Positions 33,903 to 42,362 of a DNA stretch of 64,000 nt are shown piece after piece. The DNA is taken from NCBI RefSeq assembly GCF_000504285.1, contig NZ_KI632511.1, positions 4,833,372 through 4,897,371 on the forward strand. Reading direction: 5' to 3'. The translations under genes and the position numbers were made by a program. Within the stretch, counting starts at the first letter, position 1, and the number at the start of each line of letters is the position of its first letter. Source of the DNA: Actinospica robiniae DSM 44927. GTDB taxonomy: Bacteria; Actinomycetota; Actinomycetes; Streptomycetales; Catenulisporaceae. A model generated the notes under the pieces. It saw only the letters and a program-made list of their open reading frames with translations. It made no database searches and was not told the origin of the DNA.

Positions 33903-35072
33903 ATGACCGCCCTGCTCGATCCCAGTCTGCCCGCGGAATACGAGGATCTGCGCAAAGCCGTCGAGGCCTTCGCCCGCGAAGAGGTCGCCCCCGTCATCGG
34001 GGACTACTACGAGCGCCACGCCTTCCCGTACCCGATCATCGCCGCGATGGGCCGGATGGGCCTGTTCGGGCTGCCCTATCCGAGCGAGTACGGCGGGATG
34101 GACGGGGACTACTTCGCCCTGTGCATCGCGCTGGAGGAGCTGGCCCGGGTGGACTCCTCGGTGGCGATCACGCTCGAGGCGGGTGTGAGCCTGGGTTCGA
34201 TGCCGGTCTTCCGCTTCGGCACCGAGCAGCAGAAGGAGCACTGGCTGCCGGAGCTGTGCCAGGGCGAGCGGCTGGCCGCGTTCGGCCTGACCGAGCCGGA
34301 GGGCGGCTCGGACGCGGGCGCGGTGAGCACCCGGGCGGGCGAGGACGCGACCACCGGCAGCTGGGTGATCAACGGCTCGAAGTCGTTCATCACCAACTCC
34401 GGCACCGATATCACGTCCCTGATCACGGTGATGGCGGTGACCGGCCGCGAGCCGGACAACCGGCCCGAGCTCAGCTGCGTGCTGGTCCCGGCCGGCAGCC
34501 CCGGGCTGACCGTGGAGCCGGCCTACTCCAAGGTGGGCTGGTGCGCCTCGGACACCCACGGCCTGGTCTTCGACAACTGCCGCGTGCCGGGCGAGAACCT
34601 GCTCGGCGAGCGCAGCCGCGGCTACGCCCAGTTCCTGCGGATCCTGGACGAGGGCCGGATCGCGATCGCCGCGCTGGCCACGGGTCTGGCCCAGGGCTGC
34701 GTGGACGAGTGCCTGCGCTACGTCAAGGACCGCTCGGCCTTCGGCCACAAGATCGGGGAGTACCAGGCGATCCAGTTCAAGATCGCCGACATGGAGGCCC
34801 GCGCGCACACCGCCCGGCTGGCCTGGCGCCACGCCGCCGGCCTGCTGCTGGCGGGCAAGCCGTTCAAGAAGGAGGCCTCGATCGCGAAGCTGGTGGCCTC
34901 CGAGGCGGCGATGGACAACTCCCGCGAGGCCACCCAGATCTTCGGCGGCTACGGCTTCATGAACGAGTACGCGGTCGGCCGGTTCTACCGGGACGCGAAG
35001 ATCCTGGAGATCGGCGAGGGCACCAGCGAGGTCCAGCGGCTGCTGATCGCCCGGTCCCTCAACCTCGCCTGA
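33903..35072 (+). CDS. Acyl-CoA dehydrogenase (AcdH-like, branched/short chain)
   Basis: A 389-residue FAD flavoenzyme that forms the alpha,beta double bond in acyl-CoA thioesters. N-terminal helical domain: YPSEYGGMDGDYFALCIALE. Beta domain: AFGLTEPEGGSDAG and INGSKSFITNSG, which contact FAD and substrate. C-terminal helical domain: FGHKIGEYQAIQFKIADM and IFGGYGFMNEYAVGRFYRDA, ending EIGEGTSEVQRLLIAR. Gene order after HMG-CoA lyase equals SCO2778-acdH, suggesting isovaleryl-CoA or broad branched-chain substrates. The ATG at 33903 follows the upstream stop by three bases, so it is translated from the operon mRNA. Confidence 0.93.
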   Translation: MTALLDPSLPAEYEDLRKAVEAFAREEVAPVIGDYYERHAFPYPIIAAMGRMGLFGLPYPSEYGGMDGDYFALCIALEELARVDSSVAITLEAGVSLGSMPVFRFGTEQQKEHWLPELCQGERLAAFGLTEPEGGSDAGAVSTRAGEDATTGSWVINGSKSFITNSGTDITSLITVMAVTGREPDNRPELSCVLVPAGSPGLTVEPAYSKVGWCASDTHGLVFDNCRVPGENLLGERSRGYAQFLRILDEGRIAIAALATGLAQGCVDECLRYVKDRSAFGHKIGEYQAIQFKIADMEARAHTARLAWRHAAGLLLAGKPFKKEASIAKLVASEAAMDNSREATQIFGGYGFMNEYAVGRFYRDAKILEIGEGTSEVQRLLIARSLNLA

Positions 35073-35262
35073 GGTACCTCCTTAGGGCCCTACGGCAGCC
35101 ACCGGTGAACGGCCGCACGCACCTGGGAAAACTCCTTACGCCGCAGGGCCGGGCGCTCGACTAGGGGGTACGGCCGGGGTGCCTAAAGGCCGGGGGAAAC
35201 TGGTAGCCTGTGCGAACCCTGAGGGGGGGAAATCACCAGTACGTCAAGGAGAAGAGCCACAC
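35073..35262. other. Intergenic spacer after the acyl-CoA operon
   Basis: This stretch of 190 bases has short GC hairpins (for example GGCCGGGG/CCTAAAGGCC near 35170-35200) and a possible -10 TAGCCT near 35213 for the following small gene. No convincing gene was seen. Confidence 0.35.
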
Positions 35263-35697
35263 ATGGCCGAGACCCTGCAGGAAGCCCTGCTCGCCCCGGA
35301 CGTCCGCCCCAGCGTCCTCGCCGATACGGTGACCCTGGTCGACGAGGAGGTGTCGGAGAAGGGCCTGATCATCAAGGGCGCCTACAAGACCGTCAACACC
35401 TTCGCGTCCGGCGTCGTCAAGGATGTCATCGACGCGCTTCTTCCGGACTTCCTGGAGAAGCTGCAGCCGTACTGGGTGGACTTCGCGGCCAACGGCGGCG
35501 GCAACTTCGGCGACTACCTGGCCGCGCGCGGCGAGGAGGTCTCCGAGGCGCTGCTGTCGGTGACCGACGCGCGTGCCGCGAACTCGGAGCGTGCCCCGCT
35601 GCGCAAGGCCTACAACGCCGTGCGCCCGAGCGGTGTCAAGAACGTCGAGTCCGCCCTGCCGCGGCTCGGCGCCCTCGTACAGAAGTACGCCGCCTGA
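35263..35697 (+). CDS. Small actinobacterial protein, possibly DUF6918 family
   Basis: A 144-residue soluble, mostly helical protein. Recognisable blocks are LQEALLAPDVRPSVLADTVT, LVDEEVSEKGLIIKGAYKTV, DVIDALLPDFLEKLQPYWVD, GNFGDYLAARGEEVSEALLS, and ALPRLGALVQKYA at the end. The arrangement matches a family that I recall as DUF6918, widespread in Actinobacteria and without known function; the number is from memory. The ATG at 35263 is preceded by AAGGAG at a rather long spacing of 11. The frame is open from 35179, but the extra part is unconvincing. It lies alone between the acyl-CoA operon and the hairpin-controlled gene. Confidence 0.7.
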   Translation: MAETLQEALLAPDVRPSVLADTVTLVDEEVSEKGLIIKGAYKTVNTFASGVVKDVIDALLPDFLEKLQPYWVDFAANGGGNFGDYLAARGEEVSEALLSVTDARAANSERAPLRKAYNAVRPSGVKNVESALPRLGALVQKYAA

Positions 35698-35853
35698 CAC
35701 GAGCAGGCAGGCGGGAAGCGGCAGCGCGAGCTGCGCGGATCGCCGACTAGTTCCGATGCGCGCGTAGGCCGCCGCGGATACGGGTGCACAGGAACGAAGA
35801 ACGAACGACTAGGGTCGGATGTGGCGGGGATGTCCCGGGGTATCCGATTTTGT

Positions 35854-35918
35854 CAGTGCCTCCTGAGATAGTCAGGGAAGTGACCTAGGGTCACCTGATG
35901 ACTACTCAGGAGGCATTG
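35854..35918 (+). promoter_or_regulatory. Long hairpin that sequesters the ribosome binding site of the next gene
   Basis: CAGTGCCTCCTGAG (35854-35867) pairs with CTCAGGAGGCATTG (35905-35918) over 14 positions with one G-U. TAGTCA-GG and CC-TGATGACTA continue the stem with small bulges, and the top is a perfect GTGACC-TAG-GGTCAC (35880-35894). The right arm contains the Shine-Dalgarno CAGGAGG (35908-35914), seven bases before the ATG at 35921. In RNA the structure would block translation unless opened by temperature, a ligand, a protein or an upstream ribosome. In DNA it could be a large operator. Confidence 0.75.
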
Positions 35919-35920
35919 CC

Positions 35921-36298
35921 ATGTTGAACCAGATCGACCTCGAACTCGCCGCCAACTCCGGCCCCGCCTGGCTCGCCGAGGACGGCGTCCCGGTGACGGT
36001 GTCCTTCGTCGCCGAAGCCGTGCGGTTCGAGGGTGAGGAACTGTGCTTCCTCACCAACGGCAGCGTCGTGCGCACCGTCCCCCGCCGCGAGGTAGCGGCC
36101 CTCAGCTGGCGCGGCGGAGTCCGCGGCCGCCCCACCGACCCGCGCAACGCCGGCCTGCCGTGGACGGACGAGGAGCGCGACCAGCTCACCGCCGAGGTCC
36201 ACGGCGAGCTGAGCTGGGCCGAGATCGGCCGCCGACACGAGCGATCCAGCAGCGCCGTGCGGATGGAGGCGGTGAAGATGGGCCTCGCAGAGCTCTGA
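35921..36298 (+). CDS. Small protein with C-terminal SANT/Myb-like helix-turn-helix
   Basis: A 125-residue protein. The first 60 residues (WLAEDGVPVTVSFVAEAVRF, LCFLTNGSVVRTVPRREVAA) look like a small beta-rich domain. A basic hinge WRGGVRGRPTDPRN follows. The last 50 residues (LPWTDEERDQLTAEVHGELS, WAEIGRRHERSSSAVRMEAV) have the spaced Trp and helices of a SANT/Myb or resolvase-like helix-turn-helix, so DNA binding is likely. I do not know a named family. The ATG at 35921 is secure because CAGGAGG precedes it. That site lies inside a long hairpin, so the protein may control its own synthesis. Confidence 0.75.
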   Translation: MLNQIDLELAANSGPAWLAEDGVPVTVSFVAEAVRFEGEELCFLTNGSVVRTVPRREVAALSWRGGVRGRPTDPRNAGLPWTDEERDQLTAEVHGELSWAEIGRRHERSSSAVRMEAVKMGLAEL

Positions 36299-36312
36299 GG
36301 GTCCCTCCTCGG

Positions 36313-36409
36313 CCTACGGGTGACGCGGCCTAGGGGCGGCGCGTCCCAAGGGTGACGCGGCGCTGGAGGCAGCGCGGCCCAGGGGTGGCGCGGCCTAGGG
36401 GTGGCGCGG
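36313..36409. repeat. Six-unit 16-bp tandem repeat between convergent genes
   Basis: Six units of 16 bp (one of 17) fill the space between the stops at 36298 and 36416. Examples are CCTACGGGTGACGCGG, CCTAGGGGCGGCGCGT, CCCAGGGGTGGCGCGG and CCTAGGGGTGGCGCGG. The last two units are the most alike; the fourth is the most diverged. The array ends within six bases of the glnE stop. Confidence 0.8.
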
Positions 36410-36415
36410 CCTCAC

Positions 36416-39400
36416 TCAGTCCTCGCCGTAGAAGAGCCGCTCGAAGGTGGTGCGAGCGCGGCGGGAGCGGCGGCGGTGCGTGTCGAGCAGCGCCTCGCTG
36501 TCGATGTACTCGCCTAGGTAGCGGGCGATGCCGGCGAGCTCGCGAGCGTCCGTCGGGACTTGGTCGCCCGGCCGTCCGCGCACGATCGTGATTCCGTTAC
36601 GCAGCAAGGAGGTGCGTGTCCAGGCTTCATCAAGAAGTTCCGCGTCTTCGGCGTCGAGCAGCCCTATCGCGGCCGCCGCGGCGAGGGTGGCGCGCGTCCC
36701 GGTGCGACGCAGTTCGGCGTGTGCGGCTCCGTGGCGCAGTTGGAGGAGCTGGGCGATCCATTCGATGTCGGACAGGCCGCCCGGCCCGAGCTTGGTGTGC
36801 AGCATCCGGTCCGCCCCGCGCGGCAGCCGCTCGGACTCCATCCGCGCCTTGAGCGTGCGGATCTCGCGCACCTCGGCCTCGCTCGGCCCGTTTTCGGGGT
36901 AGCGCAACGGATCCACGGCCGCGATGAAGCGGGCCGCGAGGTCCGCGTCGCCCGCGACCGGGGCGGCGCGCAGCAGCGCCTGCGCCTCCCAGCCGGTGGA
37001 CCAGCGCTGGTAGTACGCGGTGTACGAGGCCAGCGTGCGCACCAGCGGGCCTTGCCTGCCCTCGGGTCGCAGGTCGGCGTCGATGAGCAGCGGAGGGTCG
37101 GTGCTCGGCGTCTGCAGCAGGGCCCTGAGTTCGGTCGCGACGGCGAACGCGGCCGACGCGGCGGCCTGCTCGTCCGCGCCCGGCAGCGGCTCGTAGACGA
37201 ACAGCACATCGGCGTCGGAGCCGTAACCGAGCTCCGCGCCGCCGAACCGCCCCATCCCGATGATGGCGAGGCGCATCAACGGCGTCTCGCGGTCGGGGCG
37301 GAAGGCGAACACGGCCTCGAGCGCGCCCTGCACCGTGGCTGCGGCGACGTCCGTCAGCGCGCGCCCGATCGCGTCGATCCGGGCGTCCGTGGGGTGCGCG
37401 GCCTGCGCGTGCGGGGCGAAGGGATTCAGCGCGGAAAGTGTCGCGCCGTCAGAGTCCGCCGGGGCAAGGGACGTAGTGTCCTGCGCTCCGTCGGCATCGA
37501 CTGGTGCCGGCTCCGGCGAGTCCGCGCGCGTCCCGGCGTCGGGCACCGCAAGCCCGTCCGCGCGCGCCCCACCTGCCGGCGTCGGCTGCGGCTCCTTCTC
37601 CGGCACGTCCACGCGCACGAGATCGCCTTCGTCCAGCAGGCCGAGGATGTCGGCCGCGGCGATGCGCAGCAGTTCCCGTCGGCGCACGGCGCGTACCGCG
37701 GCGACAGCTTGCGACGCGTCGCTCGCCCGCTTGACCAGTGCCGTCAGCTCGGTGGCCAGCGCGGCGCGGGAGGGCAGGCGCAGCCTGCCTTCCGGCAGCT
37801 GCGCCACCGCGTCGGGGGCGCGCATCAGCAGATCGGGCAGGAAGCCCCCGGAGGCGAGCAGCCGGGCCAGGCGCGAGGCCGTCTCGCCCTCGTCGCGCAG
37901 CGACCGCAGGTACCACGGCGTGCTGCCCAAGGCGTCGGAGAGCCGGCGGAACGCGAGCAGTCCGGCGTCGGGGTCCGGCGCGTCGCCGAACCAGCCGAGG
38001 AAGACCGGCAGCAGCGTGCGCTGGATAGCCGCGCGGCGGCTCAGTCCGACGGTGAGCGCGTCGATGTTCGCCAGCGCCCCGGCCGGGTCCGCGTAGCCGA
38101 GCGCGGTCAGCCGCGAGCGGGCCGCCGCGACGGAGAGCCGGCCGGCTTCCGCCGTCTGCGCCGCCGAGCCGGGCAGCTGCACGGCCGCCGCGTCCAGCCG
38201 CGCGACGGTGGAGAGCAGCGGGCGGTAGAACAGCTTCTCGTGCAGCTGTCGCACGGCCCTGGCATGCGCCTGCCAGGTGCTGCGCAGCTGGCCCGCCGGA
38301 TCCGAGTTGAAGCCCAGAGACCTGCCGATCCGGCGCAGTGACGCCGGATCGGTCGGCATCAGATGCGTGCGTTCGAGGCGGAACAGCTGGATCCGGTGCT
38401 CCACGGTGCGCAGGAAACGGTATGCCTCGCCGAGCTGGTGCGCGTCCTGCCGGCCGACGTATCCGCCTGCCGCCAAGGCTTCGAGCGCCTCGAGTGTGCC
38501 GCGCCGCTGCAGGGTCTCGTCGCCTCGGCCGTGGACGAGCTGAAGCAGCTGGATGGCGAACTCGATGTCGCGCAGTCCGCCCGGACCGAGCTTGAGCTCC
38601 CGCTCCACGGCGGCCGTCTGCGGCGCCCCCGAGTTGCTCCCCGCGGCATCCGTGGCGCCGGTCGCACCCGGCGCCGTGCGCAGCGCCGCGGCCGCGTGGT
38701 CGACGACGCGTCGGCGCATCGCCCGCACGTCCTCGACGAAATGCTCGCGCTCCACCGCCGACCAGATCAGAGGACTGACGGTGGCGATGTACGCCTCGCC
38801 CAATTCCCGGTCGCCCGCGATCGGCCGCGCCTTGAGCAGCGCCTGGAACTCCCAGGTCTTGGCCCAGCGGTGGTAGTACGCGGCGTGGCTCGCGAGAGTG
38901 CGCACCAGCGGTCCGGACTTGCCTTCGGGCCGCAGCGCCGCGTCGACCTGCCAGATGCTGCCCTCCGCGGTCGCCTCACCGCAGATCCGCATCAGCGCCG
39001 AGGCCAGCCGGTTGCCGGTGCGCAAGGCCTCGTACTCGTCGACGGGGGTGTCGTCGGGGCCGATTCCCGGCGCCGCCACGAAGATCACGTCCACGTCGCT
39101 GACGTAATTCAGCTCCCTGCCACCGCACTTGCCCATGCCGATCACCGCGAGCCGGCAGGGCGCGGCGTCCGCCGGCAGCTCGGCCCGGGCGATGGCGAGG
39201 GCCGCCTCGATCGTCGCGCCGGCCAGGTCGGCGAGCTGTCGGCCCACCTTCACCATCGCGGCGCCACCGCTCACGTCCATTGCGGTGACCCGCAGCAACC
39301 CGCGGCGGTAGGCCACCCGCAGGGCGTCGGCCGCCTCGGCGCCGGCCAGATTCGCCCGGGGCTCCAGCTCGGCCGGATCGGCACCCACCGCGGTCAGCAG

Positions 39401-39793
39401 CACCCCGCGCAGGTAGTCCGGATCCGAGGTCAGCTCGTCCACCTCGAACTCGTCGAGCTCGTGCCAGGCCTCCGGATGCCGGGCCAGGAAGTCGCCGAGC
39501 GCGGCGCTCACGCCGAGGACCCCGAAGAGCCGGCCGCGCAACGGCTGCGAGGCGGCTAAGGTGGCACGCAGCACGTCCGCCTGCTCCCGCGGGAGGGCGT
39601 CGAGCACCCGGGCCAGGGATCCGAGCGCCGTGTCGGGATCCGCGCAGCGGCCCAGACTCTCCAAGAACACCGGATCCGGCGCCAGGGTGTCGAAGGCGGG
39701 CGCCGCGAGGCGCCCGGCGGCGGCCTCCGGATCCGCGAAACCACGGCGGGCGAGTCGGCTGAGCTGGGATTCGCGTTCCCGTTGAACGGCCAC
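36416..39793 (-). CDS. glnE: Glutamine synthetase adenylyltransferase / adenylyl-removing enzyme
   Basis: A bifunctional nucleotidyltransferase of 1125 residues that adenylylates type I glutamine synthetase and reverses the reaction. Two homologous catalytic halves are visible: an N-terminal one with VIGMGKCGGRELNYVSDVDV and a C-terminal one with IIGMGRFGGAELGYGSDADV, both ending in the metal-binding DxD. Each is followed by its helical part (LRPEGKSGPLVRTL; LRPEGRQGPLVRTL) and by GPGGLRDIEF or GPGGLSDIEW. A low-complexity insert of about 85 residues rich in Pro, Ala, Asp and Thr lies between the halves (after LLDEGDLVRVDVPEKE). The GTG start at 39793 has AAGG seven bases upstream. The glnA2 gene is 0.9 kb away; the classical GlnA target is not in the window. 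Confidence 0.95.
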   Translation of the reverse strand: MAVQRERESQLSRLARRGFADPEAAAGRLAAPAFDTLAPDPVFLESLGRCADPDTALGSLARVLDALPREQADVLRATLAASQPLRGRLFGVLGVSAALGDFLARHPEAWHELDEFEVDELTSDPDYLRGVLLTAVGADPAELEPRANLAGAEAADALRVAYRRGLLRVTAMDVSGGAAMVKVGRQLADLAGATIEAALAIARAELPADAAPCRLAVIGMGKCGGRELNYVSDVDVIFVAAPGIGPDDTPVDEYEALRTGNRLASALMRICGEATAEGSIWQVDAALRPEGKSGPLVRTLASHAAYYHRWAKTWEFQALLKARPIAGDRELGEAYIATVSPLIWSAVEREHFVEDVRAMRRRVVDHAAAALRTAPGATGATDAAGSNSGAPQTAAVERELKLGPGGLRDIEFAIQLLQLVHGRGDETLQRRGTLEALEALAAGGYVGRQDAHQLGEAYRFLRTVEHRIQLFRLERTHLMPTDPASLRRIGRSLGFNSDPAGQLRSTWQAHARAVRQLHEKLFYRPLLSTVARLDAAAVQLPGSAAQTAEAGRLSVAAARSRLTALGYADPAGALANIDALTVGLSRRAAIQRTLLPVFLGWFGDAPDPDAGLLAFRRLSDALGSTPWYLRSLRDEGETASRLARLLASGGFLPDLLMRAPDAVAQLPEGRLRLPSRAALATELTALVKRASDASQAVAAVRAVRRRELLRIAAADILGLLDEGDLVRVDVPEKEPQPTPAGGARADGLAVPDAGTRADSPEPAPVDADGAQDTTSLAPADSDGATLSALNPFAPHAQAAHPTDARIDAIGRALTDVAAATVQGALEAVFAFRPDRETPLMRLAIIGMGRFGGAELGYGSDADVLFVYEPLPGADEQAAASAAFAVATELRALLQTPSTDPPLLIDADLRPEGRQGPLVRTLASYTAYYQRWSTGWEAQALLRAAPVAGDADLAARFIAAVDPLRYPENGPSEAEVREIRTLKARMESERLPRGADRMLHTKLGPGGLSDIEWIAQLLQLRHGAAHAELRRTGTRATLAAAAAIGLLDAEDAELLDEAWTRTSLLRNGITIVRGRPGDQVPTDARELAGIARYLGEYIDSEALLDTHRRRSRRARTTFERLFYGED

Positions 39794-39933
39794 GCCTCGA
39801 CCTTAACCACACTCCGGGCCTTCAGCCAGGCCGGGAGTGGGCAAGATCGCCCGCTATGACGCGGATTCTGAGATAGTTCGCTCGAAAGAGTCATTCCCCC
39901 CGCGACTACCCTCCGCTGCGCTACGGTGACGCC

Positions 39934-40653
39934 ATGCGCGATATCACTGTGGCTTCCACCCCCGATTACACCGTCCGCACGCCCCGGACGCCCGCCGCCC
40001 CCGGGCTGCTCCCGCGACTGAACAGCGAGAGCGCCCCGGTGCCCGCCTCGGCACTGCCGCGCGACCGGGCCGCGGCCCGCCCCCGCGAACGCAGGACCCT
40101 GACACGAGCCGACTGGATCGGCACCGCCGTCGAGGCGCTCGCGCGCGACGGCCTGCGCGCGGTGGCGGTGGAACCGCTGGCCGAACGGCTCGGCGCCACC
40201 AAGGGCAGCTTCTACTGGCACTTCCGCGATCGCAATGCCCTGCTTCAGGCGGCGGTGGAGCACTGGGAGCGCACCGCGATCGACGAGGAGCTCGAGCGGC
40301 TCGAGGCCATCACCGACCCGGTCGAGCGGCACACCGCCACGGTGGCCACGCTCAACGCCTCGCCCAAGGACGTGAAGATCTTCATGGTCCTGCTGTGGAA
40401 CGCCGACCATCCGGTGATCGGGCCGGCCGTCGAGCGGATCGTGCACAAGCGGATGGCGTTCTCGCAGCGGCTGCGCGAGCAGGCCGGCCTGAGCCCGGAG
40501 CAGGCCGAGCGCTCCGCTCTGCACGCCTACTCCGTCTGGCTGGGTCTGCAGCTGCTGCGCCAGGCCGTGCCGGGGCTCATCCCGCAGGAGATGAACGGCG
40601 AGAACCTCGCCGACTACGTCGCCGAACTCGGCCGGATCGCCGTCGGGCTCTAG
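39934..40653 (+). CDS. TetR-family regulator between glnE and glnA2
   Basis: A 239-residue regulator. A Pro/Arg-rich, probably disordered N-terminus of about 55 residues precedes the helix-turn-helix (LTRADWIGTAVEALARDG, VAVEPLAERLGATKGSFYWH, FRDRNALL), which has the classical GSFYWHF recognition helix. The C-terminal part, from DPVERHTATVATL on, is the ligand and dimer domain. The ATG at 39934 is used, but a later start could remove the N-terminal tail. It is divergent from glnE across 140 bp and converges with glnA2. Control of either glutamine gene is possible but not shown. Confidence 0.85.
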   Translation: MRDITVASTPDYTVRTPRTPAAPGLLPRLNSESAPVPASALPRDRAAARPRERRTLTRADWIGTAVEALARDGLRAVAVEPLAERLGATKGSFYWHFRDRNALLQAAVEHWERTAIDEELERLEAITDPVERHTATVATLNASPKDVKIFMVLLWNADHPVIGPAVERIVHKRMAFSQRLREQAGLSPEQAERSALHAYSVWLGLQLLRQAVPGLIPQEMNGENLADYVAELGRIAVGL

Positions 40654-40735
40654 CCGTCCCGCCCGCAGGGCGGACGGGACGCCATCCGCGCGCCTCCCCC
40701 GCGCGGAGCACAGCCCCGCCGGGCGCCGCGGTTTC

Positions 40736-42073
40736 TCAGAGCACCGGCAGGTACCGGCCCAGTTCGAACGCGGTGACCTGCCGCTCGTACTCGGCCCACT
40801 CGGCACGCTTGTTGCGCAGGAAGAACTCGAAGACGTGCTCGCCGAGCGTCTCCGCCACCAGCTCGCTGCGCTCCATCAGCGCCACGGCTTCGTCGAGGGA
40901 AGCCGGAAGCGGCTGGATGCCCAACGCGCGCCGCTCGGCCCGCGTCAGCTTCCAGACGTTGTCATCGGCGCCGGGAGGCAGCTCGTAGCCCTCCTCGACA
41001 CCCTTGAGCCCCGCGGCCAGCAGCACGGCGTAGGCCAGGTAGGGGTTGCAGGCGCTGTCGAGGGACCGTACCTCGATCCGGGTGGACTGGCTCTTGCCCG
41101 GCTTGTACATCGGCACGCGCACCAGCGCGGACCGGTTGTTGTGACCCCAGCAGATGTAGTTCGGGGCCTCTCCGCCGCCGGAGAGGCGCTTGTACGAGTT
41201 CACCCACTGGTTGGTGACGGCGCTGATCTCGCCGGCGTGCCGCAGCAGGCCGGCGATGAAGGACCGGCCGACCTTGGACAGCTGGTATTCGGAGCCCGGC
41301 TCGTGGAAGGCGTTGCGGTCGCCCTCGAACAGGGACAGGTGCGTGTGCATGCCCGAGCCCGCGTGGTCGGTCAGCGGCTTGGGCATGAATGAGGCGTACA
41401 CGCCCTGCTCCAGCGCGACCTCCTTGACCACGAGCCGGAAGGTCATGATGTTGTCCGCGGTCGAGAGCGCGTCGGCGTAGCGCAGGTCGATCTCCTGCTG
41501 GCCCGGCGCGGCCTCGTGGTGGCTGAACTCGACCGAGATGCCCATCGACTCCAGGTGGGTGATCGCCTGCCGCCGGAAGTCGTGCCCGACGCCGTGCGGG
41601 GTCAGGTCGAAGTAGCCCGAGGAGTCCACCGGCACCGGGGCCAGCCCGCCCGCGGTCTCCGCCTTGAACAGGAAGAACTCGATCTCGGGGTGGGTGTAGA
41701 AGGTGAAGCCCTTCTCCGCCGCCTTGGCCAGCGCCCGCTTGAGCACATACCGCGGGTCGGCGTAGGACGGGGTGCCGTCCGGGGTGAGGATGTCGCAGAA
41801 CATCCGGCCGGTGCCCGGGGATTCGGCCCGCCAGGGCAGGATCTGGAAGGTCGAGGGGTCCGGCTTGACCAGCATGTCGGACTCGTGGATGCGGGCGAAG
41901 CCCTCGATGGCGGAGCCGTCGAACCCGATCCCCTCGGCGAAGGCCTGCTCGAGTTCGGCCGGCGCGACGGCGACGGACTTGAGAAAGCCCAGTACGTCCG
42001 TGAACCAGAGACGGACGAAGCGGATGTCCCGCTCCTCCAGGGTCCTCAGCACGAACTCCTGCTGGCGCTCCAT
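40736..42073 (-). CDS. glnA2: GlnA2: glutamine-synthetase-like gamma-glutamylpolyamine synthetase type
   Basis: A 445-residue class I glutamine-synthetase fold protein. Its sequence strongly resembles Streptomyces GlnA2 (EFVLRTLEERDIRFVRLWFT; IGFDGSAIEGFARIHESDM; FYTHPEIEFFLF; APGQQEIDLRYADALS; AGSGMHTHLSLFEGDRN; EVRSLDSACNPYLAYAV). GlnA2 of S. coelicolor has been described as a gamma-glutamylpolyamine synthetase rather than a true glutamine synthetase. The C-terminal loop reads GYELPPGADDNVW and has no NLYDLPPEE-like adenylylation tyrosine, so GlnE should not modify it. ATG at 42073 with GGAGAG upstream is better than the 15-codon longer start. glnE-glnA2 neighbourhood is usual in Actinobacteria; here a TetR gene separates them. 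Confidence 0.92.
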   Translation of the reverse strand: MERQQEFVLRTLEERDIRFVRLWFTDVLGFLKSVAVAPAELEQAFAEGIGFDGSAIEGFARIHESDMLVKPDPSTFQILPWRAESPGTGRMFCDILTPDGTPSYADPRYVLKRALAKAAEKGFTFYTHPEIEFFLFKAETAGGLAPVPVDSSGYFDLTPHGVGHDFRRQAITHLESMGISVEFSHHEAAPGQQEIDLRYADALSTADNIMTFRLVVKEVALEQGVYASFMPKPLTDHAGSGMHTHLSLFEGDRNAFHEPGSEYQLSKVGRSFIAGLLRHAGEISAVTNQWVNSYKRLSGGGEAPNYICWGHNNRSALVRVPMYKPGKSQSTRIEVRSLDSACNPYLAYAVLLAAGLKGVEEGYELPPGADDNVWKLTRAERRALGIQPLPASLDEAVALMERSELVAETLGEHVFEFFLRNKRAEWAEYERQVTAFELGRYLPVL

Positions 42074-42132
42074 GATCCACTCTCCGGGTGACCGAGTTCC
42101 TTCAATCCGCACCCACACTATCCCGCCCGACA

Positions 42133-42149
42133 GTTACCGCCACGTAAAC
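42133..42149 (-). promoter_or_regulatory. Weak GlnR-like site and -10 upstream of glnA2
   Basis: On the minus strand GTTTAC-GTGGCG-GTAAC resembles the gTnAc-n6-GaAAc pattern with two deviations. TAGTGT follows 12 bases later as a possible -10. The match is loose and may be chance. Confidence 0.3.
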
Positions 42150-42192
42150 AGGCGCGGGTCAGTGCTCGGCCTGCGCCGGCAGGCCGGGAAAC

Positions 42193-42236
42193 AGCTGTAG
42201 GCCCCTGGACCGTTTCGGGTCCGGGGGCCTACAGCT
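42193..42236 (-). terminator. rRNA operon terminator
   Basis: AGCTGTAGGCCCCTGGACC and GGTCCGGGGGCCTACAGCT form a 19-bp stem (one G-U or mismatch) around GTTTCG, ten bases after the 5S gene. Confidence 0.9.
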
Positions 42237-42245
42237 CTACGGGTT

Positions 42246-42362
42246 GCGCGGCGGCGTCCTACTCTCCCACCAGGTCTCCCTGGCAGTACCATCGGCGCTG
42301 GCGGGCTTAGCTTCCGGGTTCGGGATGGGACCGGGCGTTTCCCCGCCGCCATGACCGCCGCA
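42246..42362 (-). rRNA. rrf: 5S ribosomal RNA
   Basis: On the minus strand the sequence has the 5S landmarks: the 5' stem GCGGCGGTCATGGCGG, CCCGAACCCGGAAGCTAAGC in the middle, CGCCGATGGTACTGC, and GGGAGAGTAGGACGCCGCC at the 3' end, which pairs with the 5' end. About 117 nt. Ends are good to a few bases. Confidence 0.93.

Noticed and set aside
42074-42118. Longer glnA2 start at 42118
   Set aside because: No ribosome site, and it adds residues not typical for GlnA2; ATG at 42073 has GGAGAG.
42133-42149. Strong claim of GlnR control of glnA2
   Set aside because: The match has two deviations and may be chance; it is listed only as a weak site.
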